Below, piece after piece: positions 8,205-17,263 of a stretch of DNA of 64,000 bases. The notes beneath the pieces are model-generated. The model was not told where the DNA came from and ran no database searches. It saw only the letters and a program-made list of their open reading frames with translations. The stretch comes from an uncultured Marinobacter sp. (GTDB lineage Bacteria; Pseudomonadota; Gammaproteobacteria; Pseudomonadales; Oleiphilaceae): the NCBI RefSeq assembly GCF_947488835.1, contig NZ_CANLBK010000001.1, positions 186,001 through 250,000 of the forward strand. The letters are read 5' to 3'. Position 1 is the stretch's first letter, and each line of letters opens with the position of its first letter. Position numbers and translations under genes: made by a program.

Positions 8205-9179
8205 TTACTTTCCGCTACTAATCACTTCAGCAGCTTCAGCGAGTATGTCGTCTGGCAGGGTGGTGCCCATGCGCTCACCGGCTTCCGGGTTTACAAACAG
8301 GTTGAGCTTTTCCATGGTTTCTACCGGCATGTCGGCTGGTTTTTCACCGTTGAGAATGCGCGCAACCATAACGCCGGCCTGGCGGCCGTGGTCGTAGTAG
8401 TCAAATCCCAGTGCGGCTACGGCGCCACGGGCGACGGTGGCTGTGTCGGCTGCAAATACCGGGATTTTGGCGCGCTCGCCCACAGAGATTACGGCTTCAG
8501 CGGCGCTGATCACGGTGTTGTCGGTGGTCAGGTAGATAGCATCGGCTTTGCCCACCAGGGAGCGTGCTGCACCGAGCACTTCGGAGGTCTTGGTGGCGGC
8601 ACCTTTAACCAGAGTCAGGCCGCGGGCTTCAAGGCGTTCCTCAAGCAGCTCGATAAGGGACACTGCGTTGGCTTCACCGGGGTTATATACGGTGCCGATA
8701 CGCTTGGCGTTCGGAACCATGCGCAGCAGCATGTCGATGTGCTTGTCGATAGGCAGCATGTCGCTTACGCCAGTAATGTTGGCACCCGGTGCTTCAGCGC
8801 TTTTTACCAGCTTTGCGCCGACCGGATCTGTTACGGCTGCAAACACGACCGGAATGTTCCGGGCAGCGGCGGCAACAGTTTGTGCAGACGGTGTTGCGAT
8901 GGCCACGATAACGTCGGTGTTATCGCCCACAAATTTACGGGCAATCTGGGAGGCAATCGCTGAGTTACCCTGGGCGCTTTCATGCATGAGTTTGAGGTTT
9001 TCACCCTCAATAAAACCCTGGGCGGCCAGTTCATCTTTTACACCTTGATGAACAGAGTCGAGAGCAGGGTGCTCCACAATCTGCGTAATAGCGACAACAC
9101 GCGGTTCCGCGGCCATTGAAAGACTTGTCAGTGCCATTAGTGACGCGCCCAGCAGGGTGCGCAGTGTTTTCTTGGCCAT
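8205..9179 (-). CDS. ABC transporter substrate-binding protein (ABC_sub_bind family)
   Basis: A 324-residue periplasmic binding protein with a signal peptide (MAKKTLRTLLGASLMALTSL, cut after SMA-A). The fold is two Rossmann-like lobes: the segments HPALDSVHQGVKDEL, VVFAAVTDPVGAKLV and GVSDMLPIDKHID are typical of the ABC_sub_bind (DUF534) family. I chose the ATG at 9179 because GGAG lies nine bases upstream; the ATG at 9188 has no spacing to a ribosome binding site. It is first in the operon with the permease and ATPase downstream. Substrate unknown; amino acid or related small molecule is a guess from the family. Confidence 0.85.
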   Translation of the reverse strand: MAKKTLRTLLGASLMALTSLSMAAEPRVVAITQIVEHPALDSVHQGVKDELAAQGFIEGENLKLMHESAQGNSAIASQIARKFVGDNTDVIVAIATPSAQTVAAAARNIPVVFAAVTDPVGAKLVKSAEAPGANITGVSDMLPIDKHIDMLLRMVPNAKRIGTVYNPGEANAVSLIELLEERLEARGLTLVKGAATKTSEVLGAARSLVGKADAIYLTTDNTVISAAEAVISVGERAKIPVFAADTATVARGAVAALGFDYYDHGRQAGVMVARILNGEKPADMPVETMEKLNLFVNPEAGERMGTTLPDDILAEAAEVISSGK

Positions 9180-9354
9180 ATTGCCCATCTCCGAGGTTTG
9201 ATACGGTATTTCGAGTTGTTAAGGTGCGGGAGTTTATCACAGCCTCACCCACTTGTTGTTAGAGCGTGCTAACGTGTTTGCAGTCTGATTCGTTATTCTC
9301 CGGTTGAGTTTCTGTTCAGCAGGCCTGTGTCACGCTTTGGCCCGCCATAATGTG

Positions 9355-9383
9355 TTGAAATATGCTACTAAAGTCTAAATAAT
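9355..9383 (+). promoter_or_regulatory. candidate sigma-70 promoter for the acyl-CoA ligase gene
   Basis: TTGAAA at 9355-9360 and AATAAT at 9378-9383 are 17 bases apart. They lie 38 bases before the ATG at 9421, which has AAGGAAAG as ribosome binding site. Confidence 0.5.
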
Positions 9384-9420
9384 GCCCTTATAAATCAAAT
9401 AACGTACGTAAGGAAAGTCC

Positions 9421-11088
9421 ATGCCAACTAAAAATAAATTGCCCCTGGATATGGTCTATCACTGGGAAACGGCTAAATCGAATTCCCTGTATATGACACA
9501 GCCCATCGGAGATGGGAAGGTGGTTGAATACACTTGGGGTAGAGCGGTCGACGAAGCCCGCCGAATGGCGTCCTATTTGAAGTCGCTTAACCTTCCGGAA
9601 AAGAGCCGCGTAGGCCTGATTTCCAAAAACTGCGCGCACTGGATTATGACCGACTGGGCAATCTGGATGGCGGGGCACATTTCTGTACCTTTGTACCCAA
9701 CCTTGAATGCCGACACCGTCAATTACGTGCTGAACCACGCCGAGTGCGACGTGTTGTTTGTGGGCAAACTCGACGACTGGGATATGATGAAACCGGGCGT
9801 TCCTGAATCTGTTCGCTGCATTTCCTTCCCCCTGAGCCCCCCCAACGATTTTGAAACCTGGGATGATATTGTTGCCAAGTACCCGCCGCTGGAAGAAAAC
9901 GTTCAGCGTGATGCAGACGAACTGGCAACCATCGTTTACACCTCCGGTAGTACTGGAAGGCCCAAGGGTGTCATGCTCAGCTTCCGCAATATGGCTTACG
10001 CAGCGGAAGGTGGTATGGATGTGCTGCAGGTAGGCCCCAATGAGCGCATGCTGTCTTACTTGCCTCTTGCCCATGTGTTTGAGCGTACGTTTGTTGAGCT
10101 TGCATCGCTGTATGCCGGCTTTCACCTGTTCTTTGCGGAATCTCTCGACACCTTTGTAGATGATATGAAGCGTGCGCAGCCCACTCTGTTCCTCTCGGTT
10201 CCGCGCCTTTGGGTCAGGTTCCAGCAGGGTGTTCTGCAGAAGCTGCCACAGAAAAAGCTGAATACCTTGCTGAAGATTCCTGTGGTGAACAAACTGATCA
10301 AAAAGAAGGTTCTCACTGGGCTGGGCCTGGATAAGGTCAAGTTGGCGGGTAGTGGTTCTGCGCCGCTGGCCGGTGATGTGCTGGATTGGTATCGCAACCT
10401 GGGCCTGGAGTTGCTTGAAGGCTATGGCATGTCGGAGAACTTTGCCTATTCCCATATCAACAAACCAGGGCGCTCTCGCACCGGTTACGTGGGTGAATCC
10501 ATGCCCGGTGTGGATACCAAGATTAGCCCGGAGGGTGAAATTCTGGTGAAGAGCCCGGCCACCATGGTGGGTTACTACAAGGATGAGGAAAAGACCAACG
10601 AAACCTTTACCGAAGACGGATACCTGAGAACCGGCGATAAGGGTGAAATTGACGAGATGGGCCGCCTGAAAATTACCGGCCGGATGAAGGAAATCTTCAA
10701 GACCAGCAAAGGCAAGTACATTGCCCCCGCGCCCATTGAAAACAAGTTGATGGCAAATCAGTCTATCGAGCTGGTGTGCGTGTCGGGTGCCAATCAGACC
10801 CAGCCCTATGCCATGATTCAACTGGCGGAAGGCGTTCGGCCCAAGGTGGGCGATGCGAACTTCCGGAAGGAACTTGAAGCGGAACTGACGGAGCTGGTTG
10901 AACGGGTGAACAAAACTGTCGACCCGCATGAGCAACTCGCATTCGTTATTATTGTGAGCGATGAGTGGAGTATCGAGAACAGTTTCCTTACACCAACGCT
11001 GAAGCTGAAGCGGAACGTGGTAGAGGACACCTACGAAGGTAAAGTAAACGAGTGGTATGCGCAGAAGAAGAAGGTAGTTTGGCAGTAA
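9421..11088 (+). CDS. AMP-dependent acyl-CoA synthetase (long-chain type)
   Basis: A 555-residue adenylate-forming enzyme. It has the P-loop-like YTSGSTGRPKGVM, the A5 motif EGYGMSE and the A7/A8 motifs YLRTGDKGEIDE and GRMKEIFKTSKGKYIAP. The spacing and the GRMKEIFKTSKG form fit the long-chain acyl-CoA synthetase group, so it probably activates fatty acids with ATP and CoA for beta-oxidation or lipid synthesis. The thioesterase at 11216 follows in the same direction and may be cotranscribed. Substrate chain length cannot be read from sequence. A 515-residue antisense frame is a codon-bias shadow. Confidence 0.87.
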   Translation: MPTKNKLPLDMVYHWETAKSNSLYMTQPIGDGKVVEYTWGRAVDEARRMASYLKSLNLPEKSRVGLISKNCAHWIMTDWAIWMAGHISVPLYPTLNADTVNYVLNHAECDVLFVGKLDDWDMMKPGVPESVRCISFPLSPPNDFETWDDIVAKYPPLEENVQRDADELATIVYTSGSTGRPKGVMLSFRNMAYAAEGGMDVLQVGPNERMLSYLPLAHVFERTFVELASLYAGFHLFFAESLDTFVDDMKRAQPTLFLSVPRLWVRFQQGVLQKLPQKKLNTLLKIPVVNKLIKKKVLTGLGLDKVKLAGSGSAPLAGDVLDWYRNLGLELLEGYGMSENFAYSHINKPGRSRTGYVGESMPGVDTKISPEGEILVKSPATMVGYYKDEEKTNETFTEDGYLRTGDKGEIDEMGRLKITGRMKEIFKTSKGKYIAPAPIENKLMANQSIELVCVSGANQTQPYAMIQLAEGVRPKVGDANFRKELEAELTELVERVNKTVDPHEQLAFVIIVSDEWSIENSFLTPTLKLKRNVVEDTYEGKVNEWYAQKKKVVWQ

Positions 11089-11215
11089 CGCGCAATCCGT
11101 TTTGTTTCAAATCAGGCCCGGCTCACGCTGGGCCTGATGCGTTTTGGAACCGACATTGGTCGCATTGGGAAAGACGAGTGGCGGGCATAGAATTAACTCA
11201 CATCAGGAGGGGTTT

Positions 11216-11707
11216 ATGGCTCAGCTTTCCGCTTTCCAACGGCGCATCCATGAGGAAATTCCGCTTTCTCGCGCGCTAGGCATCCAACTGCATTCATGGG
11301 ATGGCAGCTCGTTGCTTCTCAGCGCCCCGCTTGCGCCCAACATCAATCACCAAGGTACTGGGTTTGGAGGTAGCGTTTATTCAGTGGCCGTAACGGCAGC
11401 TTGGGGACTCACGGAGCTTGCGCTGGCTGATCTTGGGCTGAAGGGGAGTGTGGTGGTGCAAACAGGGAGCATTGATTACCTTGAGCCAGTTACCTCTGAC
11501 TTCTACGCCATTTGTCGCCTGCCTGGGGATGAGATCCCCGAGCGCTTCAGGAAAAGCCTGGCAAGGCATGGTAAGGGCCGTCTTGATTTGACCACAGAAG
11601 TGTTCTGCGGCGAACCTAACCCTTTGCCCCAGGGTGATCCGGTGGCGGTGTTTCAGGGCCGGTTCGTGGTTCAGGACGCCCGCTCAAAGATGCCCCCTCC
11701 GCTTTGA
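11216..11707 (+). CDS. YiiD C-terminal domain-type thioesterase
   Basis: A 163-residue hotdog-fold protein of the YiiD_C putative thioesterase family. The conserved helix segment NINHQGTGFGGSVYSVAV and the following SxxYLxPVT strand are present. The ATG at 11216 has AGGAGGGG six bases upstream, so the longer frame opening at 11144 is rejected. It follows the acyl-CoA ligase gene by 127 bases, which fits a role in hydrolysing acyl thioesters. It ends six bases before the convergent fbpB stop. Confidence 0.8.
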   Translation: MAQLSAFQRRIHEEIPLSRALGIQLHSWDGSSLLLSAPLAPNINHQGTGFGGSVYSVAVTAAWGLTELALADLGLKGSVVVQTGSIDYLEPVTSDFYAICRLPGDEIPERFRKSLARHGKGRLDLTTEVFCGEPNPLPQGDPVAVFQGRFVVQDARSKMPPPL

Positions 11708-11713
11708 GGTGTT

Positions 11714-13402
11714 TCAGGCCATAGAGCGGGAGTTGGAGATGGATCGGCTCATCAGAATGATGGGAATGATACCGGCCAATACAATAATCAGGGCAGGCAG
11801 AGCGCTGTGGTACAAACGCTCATCAGAAGCAAACTGGTACACATAGGTAGCCAGGGTTTCAAAGTTAAAGGGCCGGAGTATCAGCGTGGCCGGTAGTTCC
11901 TTCATGCAGTCCACAAAAACCACCAGTGCGGCGGTTACAAGGGTGCCGCGCAGCATGGGCAGGTGCACCTTCACCAATGTTTTGCCGGGGCTATTGCCCA
12001 GCGACCGCGAGGCCATATCCATACTCGGGGTGATTTTTTGCAGTGCGCTTTCGACGCTGCCGGCGGAGACAGCAAGGAAGCGCACGGTATAGGCAAATAC
12101 AATGGCGAAGGCCGAGCCGCTCAGCAGCAGGCCGGTGCTCACACCGAAGTAATCCCGCATCAGGCTGTCCAGCCAGTTATCAAAACCCGCCAGGGGCACA
12201 ATTACACCCACTGCCAGCACGGCCCCCGGCATGGCATAGCCCAGGCTTGAAAGCCGCATGAGCACCTGCATGCCGCGGGTATTGTGAAGCCTGCGGCTGT
12301 ACGCAAGGGTAACGCCGATCAAAAGGGTGGTCAGAGCGGCCGTTCCCGAAAGGAACAGGCTGTTGAAGGTGTTGCGAACGAAATCCGGGTTCCAGCTCTC
12401 ACCAAAATACTCCCACGCATAAACACTCAGCGTGACGCCGGGAATGACAAAGCCAAGCACCACTGGCACGGCGCAAACGGCAACGCAGATCAGCTGCCGG
12501 GGAAACGACATGGTAAAGCGGCGAATAGGGTCGCGGTTGTCGCGCGCTGCGAACTGTTGCTGGCGTCGCCGGGAATAGCGTTCCAGGGTGACCAGAATAA
12601 CAACGAAGATAAGCATGGTGGTGGCAATTTGCGCGGCGCCGCCGAGGTTGCCCAGGTTCATCCAGGTATCAAACAGGCCAGCAGTGAGCGTTTGTACGGC
12701 AAAGAAATCGACGGTACCAAAGTCGTTCAGTGTTTCCATCAAAACCAGTGAAAGACCCACAGCAACGGCTGGGCGGGCAATGGGCAGAACCACTTTGAAA
12801 AAAGTGCTCAACGCTGAATGGCCAAGGCTACGGCTAACGGCAAACAGAGAGGGCGACTGCTCCAGGAAGGCGGCGCGGGCAAGCAGGTAAACGTAAGGGT
12901 AAAGCACCAAGCCGATCATTAAGGTGGCGCCTTCCAGGCTGCGGATTTCCGGGAACCAGTAATCGGCGGCGCTGGTCCAGCCAAACACCTCCCTCAAGGC
13001 GCCTTGTACCGGGCCGGCATAATCCAGAAGGCTGGTGTATACATAGGCGATAACATACGCCGGAACCGCAAAGGGTAACAACATGGCCCATTCAAAGAAC
13101 TTGCGCCCCGGAAATTCGCACATGGTGACTGCCCAAGCGGTTGCAAGGCCAATTACCAGAGTAATGGCACCGACACCGGCCATGAGCTTAATGGTGGTTA
13201 CAAGATAGCGGGGTAGAGTTGTATCCAGCAGATGAGGCCAGATGTTTTCTTCCGGGAAAAAGGCCAGAAAAATAACGGTGAGAACCGGCAGCGCGACAAT
13301 GGCTGTAGTGAGTGCAGCGCTGACCAACCAACGGCGTGAGGTTCGCTTTGCCAGCAAGGGCTGGGTTAGCCCGGGGTTAACGCTGGTCGCGACCTCGCTC
13401 AT
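11714..13402 (-). CDS. fbpB: ferric iron ABC transporter permease
   Basis: A 562-residue inner-membrane protein with about twelve hydrophobic segments in two homologous halves, each with a BPD_transp_1 loop (near residues 165-225 and 450-510). This duplicated layout is typical of the FbpB/SfuB permease of ferric iron importers. It lies downstream of the iron-binding protein gene on the same strand with a hairpin between them. No ATPase gene adjoins; the transporter must use an ATPase coded elsewhere. Confidence 0.85.
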   Translation of the reverse strand: MSEVATSVNPGLTQPLLAKRTSRRWLVSAALTTAIVALPVLTVIFLAFFPEENIWPHLLDTTLPRYLVTTIKLMAGVGAITLVIGLATAWAVTMCEFPGRKFFEWAMLLPFAVPAYVIAYVYTSLLDYAGPVQGALREVFGWTSAADYWFPEIRSLEGATLMIGLVLYPYVYLLARAAFLEQSPSLFAVSRSLGHSALSTFFKVVLPIARPAVAVGLSLVLMETLNDFGTVDFFAVQTLTAGLFDTWMNLGNLGGAAQIATTMLIFVVILVTLERYSRRRQQQFAARDNRDPIRRFTMSFPRQLICVAVCAVPVVLGFVIPGVTLSVYAWEYFGESWNPDFVRNTFNSLFLSGTAALTTLLIGVTLAYSRRLHNTRGMQVLMRLSSLGYAMPGAVLAVGVIVPLAGFDNWLDSLMRDYFGVSTGLLLSGSAFAIVFAYTVRFLAVSAGSVESALQKITPSMDMASRSLGNSPGKTLVKVHLPMLRGTLVTAALVVFVDCMKELPATLILRPFNFETLATYVYQFASDERLYHSALPALIIVLAGIIPIILMSRSISNSRSMA

Positions 13403-13516
13403 AGGGTTCCTGTTGGCAATTTGGAATAGGGTTTAACGCTGAAGGGTAGGGATTGTAGTCAGCTCAAATAGCCGCTGCAATGACTGGTGTCATTTGCCAG
13501 GCCGATTAAAGAAATA

Positions 13517-13541
13517 GCGAGGGTGGTTGCGCCACCCTCGC
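13517..13541 (-). terminator. stem-loop between fbpA and fbpB
   Basis: A ten-base perfect stem (13517-13526 with 13532-13541) with a five-base loop follows the fbpA stop. The T-rich tail is weak, so it may be a partial terminator that lets some transcripts continue into fbpB, or a stabilising 3' hairpin. Confidence 0.6.
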
Positions 13542-13549
13542 CAAAACAC

Positions 13550-14566
13550 TTATTCGCCGTCGTAATCTACGCGGTCAACCAATTTCACTGCTGCATTGCG
13601 CTTGTCTGCAATTTCCTGAAGAGAAAGGCTGTCTGGGTGGATTTCTCCCCATTCTGCTACCAGGCCAGTGGGTGTTACGTTCGGGTTGGCTGGGTATTCA
13701 GTATTCGCCTCAGCGTAGATGCCTTGGGCTTCCGGAGATGACAAGAACTCCATCAGCTTGATCGCGTTTTCGCGGTTCGGGGTGCTCTTGGTCAAAGAGA
13801 TACCACTGATGTTGATGTGGGTACCACGGCCATCGGCATTAGGGAACACCAACCGAACGGCTTCTGCCGTTGGGCGCTGGCTCTCATCCTGTAGCATGTT
13901 GCCGTAGTAATAGCTGTTGCCGATAGACACATCACACACACCTTCCGCGATGGCTTTAATCTGGTCGCGGTCTCCGCCTTGGGGTTTGCGGGCGAGGTTG
14001 TCTTTCAGGCCTTTGAGCCAGGTTTCTGTCTCGGCTTCACCGTGATGCGCGATCATGGATGAGATCAGGGCGATGTTGTAAGGGTGCTTGCCACTGCGGG
14101 TACAGATGCGGTTGTCCCACTTGCTGTCAGCCAGCTGCTCGTAGGTTGTGATTTCACCTTCTTCAACGCGCTCCTTCGAGGTGTAAATCAGGCGGGCACG
14201 GGTAGTAAGGCCAAACCACTTACCTTCGGGGTGGCGAAGGTTTTCGGGGATGTTCTTTTCCAGCACATTGTTGTCCAGGCCTTGAACCAGATCGCGCTCT
14301 ACCAGTTCGTTAAGGCGTGAGATGTCTACGGTCATCACAACGTCGGCCGGGCTGTTGCGGCCCTCACGCTCCAAGCGCTCAGCCAGACCCTGCTTTGCAA
14401 ACACAACATTACTCTTGATGCCAGTCTCTTGCTCGAATGCGTTCAGCAGCGGCTCAAGAAGATACGCCTGCCGGTATGAGTAGATATTAACTTCACCGTC
14501 TGCGGAGGCGGCAAGTGGGAGAGCTGTAAGGGCGATTGCCGCAGTTGCAGCGAGTTTCATGCGCAT
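13550..14566 (-). CDS. fbpA: ferric iron ABC transporter substrate-binding protein
   Basis: A 338-residue periplasmic protein with a signal peptide (hydrophobic about residues 5-20, cleavage after ASA). The mature N-terminus reads VNIYSYRQ, the classic FbpA/FutA start, and the paired tyrosines in NSYYYGNM are the expected iron ligands. It binds ferric iron in the periplasm and delivers it to the FbpB permease encoded downstream. A Fur-like site at 14636-14654 suggests expression under iron limitation. Confidence 0.88.
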   Translation of the reverse strand: MRMKLAATAAIALTALPLAASADGEVNIYSYRQAYLLEPLLNAFEQETGIKSNVVFAKQGLAERLEREGRNSPADVVMTVDISRLNELVERDLVQGLDNNVLEKNIPENLRHPEGKWFGLTTRARLIYTSKERVEEGEITTYEQLADSKWDNRICTRSGKHPYNIALISSMIAHHGEAETETWLKGLKDNLARKPQGGDRDQIKAIAEGVCDVSIGNSYYYGNMLQDESQRPTAEAVRLVFPNADGRGTHINISGISLTKSTPNRENAIKLMEFLSSPEAQGIYAEANTEYPANPNVTPTGLVAEWGEIHPDSLSLQEIADKRNAAVKLVDRVDYDGE

Positions 14567-14635
14567 AATGCATCCTTAAATGAGTCTGTTTGGGTTCGCA
14601 TCTGAGTTTGAGATGAGTTGCGGTTGGTAAACGCC

Positions 14636-14654
14636 AACCATTCTCATTTCTATT
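14636..14654 (-). promoter_or_regulatory. candidate Fur box upstream of fbpA
   Basis: The minus-strand sequence AATAGAAATGAGAATGGTT matches the Fur core (AATGAGAAT) well. It lies about 70 bases before the fbpA start, in the expected promoter zone. Confidence 0.5.
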
Positions 14655-14790
14655 ACAGGTGTTGTCAATATTCCCTTTGGCGTACTTCTTCAAAATGGTG
14701 TTACTCTACGTATTGATACATACGAAATATGATTCGTATAAACACATAAAAATCTACAATGTACCGTAGTTAAGCAGTGGATCTTTGTTG

Positions 14791-15069
14791 ATGGCTGTAG
14801 ATGACCGCAGAATACACTGTCGCACGGCGATGAGTGCCAAGGTAAAAGTAACCCACGAACAGCTGGGAGAATTTATATTCTCTACCCGCGATATATCAGA
14901 TGGTGGGGTGTTCGTCGTGGTAGACACTGAGCCGTTTGCTCCGGAAATGGGCGATAAGGTAAATGTTCAGGTGCAAGGCTTGCCCGTAGAGGCACCGCTG
15001 CTGGAAATGGTTGTAGTTCGCAAAACCATTGATGGATACGGCTTACAGTTTGATGAAAGCGTAAACTAG
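14791..15069 (+). CDS. PilZ domain protein
   Basis: A 92-residue single-domain protein. The two cyclic-di-GMP binding motifs of PilZ are present: RIHCR (RxxxR) near residue 7 and DISDGG (DxSxxG) near residue 35. It probably binds cyclic-di-GMP and alters motility, adhesion or exopolysaccharide systems. The ATG at 14791 is preferred over two upstream TTG codons; the ribosome binding site is weak. It stands alone with its own promoter region, divergent from fbpA. Confidence 0.8.
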   Translation: MAVDDRRIHCRTAMSAKVKVTHEQLGEFIFSTRDISDGGVFVVVDTEPFAPEMGDKVNVQVQGLPVEAPLLEMVVVRKTIDGYGLQFDESVN

Positions 15070-15124
15070 GACACGCCTGCCGGCTGCACCACCACACATA
15101 TTCCCTATGTACAGATTAGGTATC

Positions 15125-15745
15125 ATGACCGCTTTTCGATTTAACACCTCCCTTAGTGGTACTGCTGGCATTGCGCGCTTGTTGGTTGTCGCCGGGTTGC
15201 TGGTGATGCAGGCTGGCTGTGCTACCTATTACTCCCATTACGCGATGTTTCCTGCGGAAAATTCGAAGGGAGAACCGCGCACTGTCCGGCTATCCTGGGA
15301 CACTGCGGAATACCCCGGTTGGTGGTTTGCATCCGATCGTGCCACGCCTTTAACAGTCGAAACCCAGTGCAGTGAGCGGGTTTGGAAGCTTTATGATGAG
15401 AGCCATGCTGAGGCGGAAGGCTGTGGCCAGGGTATCCGGGCCTGCGGGCAGCCCGCGCAGGATCGGCTGGTAGAAAGCAGGCAGCCAGCGGGTGTGGACG
15501 ATCTGTGTATGTCGGTGAGGTCGTCCGATTCGGAGGCAAGAATTGCAGATATCCCCGGCCGGCTGGAGCTTGTTGTGGCCTGTGAGCCGGTTTCTCCCGT
15601 TAAAGGCGAAGGCAAGGAGGCGGTGAATGTTGATTACATTCGCGCATCGACGGTGCCTTATACTGTTTACTCTCGCAAAGCCCCAAGGGGCGCGTTCAAT
15701 GCGCGCCCTCCAAAGTTCGAACGCTCGGTATGCGATGCCGAGTGA
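15125..15745 (+). CDS. predicted lipoprotein
   Basis: A roughly 206-residue product with an N-terminal signal ending in a lipobox (LVMQAGC, Cys near residue 33). The mature part holds several cysteines (CSERVW, CGQGIRACG, CMSV, CEPV), so disulfides are likely in the periplasm. The ATG at 15125 is preferred over one at 15107 because AGG lies just upstream and the signal is a normal length. No family was recognised. It lies between the PilZ and HD-GYP genes on the same strand but with long gaps. Confidence 0.6.
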   Translation: MTAFRFNTSLSGTAGIARLLVVAGLLVMQAGCATYYSHYAMFPAENSKGEPRTVRLSWDTAEYPGWWFASDRATPLTVETQCSERVWKLYDESHAEAEGCGQGIRACGQPAQDRLVESRQPAGVDDLCMSVRSSDSEARIADIPGRLELVVACEPVSPVKGEGKEAVNVDYIRASTVPYTVYSRKAPRGAFNARPPKFERSVCDAE

Positions 15746-15946
15746 TCGGTATTCAGATTTAGTGACATGGTGAGGGTAAGTACTGTGATGTTTGTCACGG
15801 TATTACACTCTGTTTCCGGCCGATTACAGTCGTTACTGTTTGTGTTGTTGTCGTTACTTTAAGGTGCCAAGTTGTAATAGACAATTCCCTTTCTTCGGTT
15901 GAAAATAGTAGCAATCAAAGAAGTAACTGGCTCAAGGAGTGACGCG

Positions 15947-17257
15947 GTGGGTGTCTGTCAGAGAAAAGTAGCGGTGCATGATCTGGAGGTTGGCATGTTT
16001 GTGTCTGACCTTGATCGGCCGTGGCATCAGACACCGTTTCCGATTCAGGGTTTTCATATCCGCTCCGAAGACGATATTCGTGCGCTTGTCTCCCATTGTA
16101 AATGGGTGTCCATCGACGTTGCGGAAACATCTGGTACCGTTGAACTGACAAGAATTGTACGGCCGTCTTTTGGAAAAAGAAGCCAACAAAAGAATGAAGG
16201 GCGCGAACAGCTTCAGCTTCCGCCGCTTAGTATACGTGAGCCGGTAAAGTATCAGGCAAGCACCACGCTGAAGCGTGAAATGAAAACCTCCAAGCACCTG
16301 CTTGAAGATGCCTGCACTGCCCTTGAGCGGCTTTACACCGCTGTAAATACCCAGGAAACCCGCGACCTGCGCCCGATTGCAACCGTGATCAATAAAATGG
16401 TGCGCAGTGTTATTCGCCAGCCAGATGCCTTGTTATGGCTGAGCCGTATTCAGCAGCACGATAGCCATGTGTACCGGCATGCACTCAATACGTCCGTGTG
16501 GGCGCTTGTTTGTGGTCGTCAGCTTGGTTTGAATGAAGGCTTGCTGAGTCATCTTGGTTTGGGTTGCTTGTTGTCCCAAGTGGGTAAAGCGCAGCTGCCT
16601 CAAGACCTGCTCAGTCGGGAAGGCCAGTTGGGCCCGGAAGAATTTGCGTTGTACCGGAGTTATGTCGAAAAAGGCATGGCGATGCTCGAGGATAGCGGGC
16701 TTTCCCGTGCGGTTCTCAGCGTTGTGCAGGGCCACCGTGAGCGCCATAACGGTTCGGGCTTTCCGGAAGGCATTCGTGGTGACAGGATTCCATTGTTGGC
16801 CAAGATTGCCGGGATTGCTGAGTTCTTCGAATCGCTTATTGAGCCGAGGGCAGGTTTAGGCGAGCCGATGACGCCTGCAAGGGCAGTAACGCTGCTTTAT
16901 GACATGCGCAACATAGAGTTTCAGGATGAGCTTGTTGAGGGGTTTATACGTGCCATAGGCATTTACCCAACAGGCAGCCTTGTGGAGCTGACGGATGGTC
17001 AGCGCGGTATTGTGGTGTCGCATTCACCCGGGCGCCGTTTGTGGCCCAAGGTGATGGTGATGTCGGACAGCAACCGCTCGCCTCTGAAAGCCGCAAAGGT
17101 TGTTGATCTTGCGAAATACAACCAGAGCCGTTCAGCAGCCCAGGTATTGGCGATCAGGGAGTGCCTTGCCCACGGAACTGAGGGCCTGAACCCGGCCGGT
17201 TACGATGTTACCGGTTCAGAATCCCGTTGGAGTGTGAGCCGGTTTATCAGTCGATAA
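15947..17257 (+). CDS. DUF3391 / degenerate HD-GYP domain protein
   Basis: A 436-residue protein with an N-terminal DUF3391 region (about residues 5-110) and a C-terminal HD-GYP-like domain (about 170-330). HD-GYP enzymes cleave cyclic-di-GMP. Here the catalytic HD pair reads SQ (in LLSQVGK), HHER reads HRER, the D of DGxGYP is N and GYP is GFP. Most metal ligands are therefore missing and the protein is probably a sensor or scaffold rather than a phosphodiesterase. The start is GTG at 15947 with AAGGAG seven bases upstream; a TTG at 15899 would add 16 residues without a ribosome binding site. It ends six bases from the convergent lipoprotein stop. Confidence 0.8.
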   Translation: MGVCQRKVAVHDLEVGMFVSDLDRPWHQTPFPIQGFHIRSEDDIRALVSHCKWVSIDVAETSGTVELTRIVRPSFGKRSQQKNEGREQLQLPPLSIREPVKYQASTTLKREMKTSKHLLEDACTALERLYTAVNTQETRDLRPIATVINKMVRSVIRQPDALLWLSRIQQHDSHVYRHALNTSVWALVCGRQLGLNEGLLSHLGLGCLLSQVGKAQLPQDLLSREGQLGPEEFALYRSYVEKGMAMLEDSGLSRAVLSVVQGHRERHNGSGFPEGIRGDRIPLLAKIAGIAEFFESLIEPRAGLGEPMTPARAVTLLYDMRNIEFQDELVEGFIRAIGIYPTGSLVELTDGQRGIVVSHSPGRRLWPKVMVMSDSNRSPLKAAKVVDLAKYNQSRSAAQVLAIRECLAHGTEGLNPAGYDVTGSESRWSVSRFISR

Positions 17258-17263
17258 CCGTTT

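Noticed and set aside
9388..10935. 515-residue minus-strand frame
   Set aside because: It is antisense to the acyl-CoA ligase gene, which has clear motifs and a ribosome binding site.
12284..12751. 155-residue plus-strand frame
   Set aside because: Antisense to fbpB and very rich in Gly, Arg and Lys, as expected of a shadow frame.
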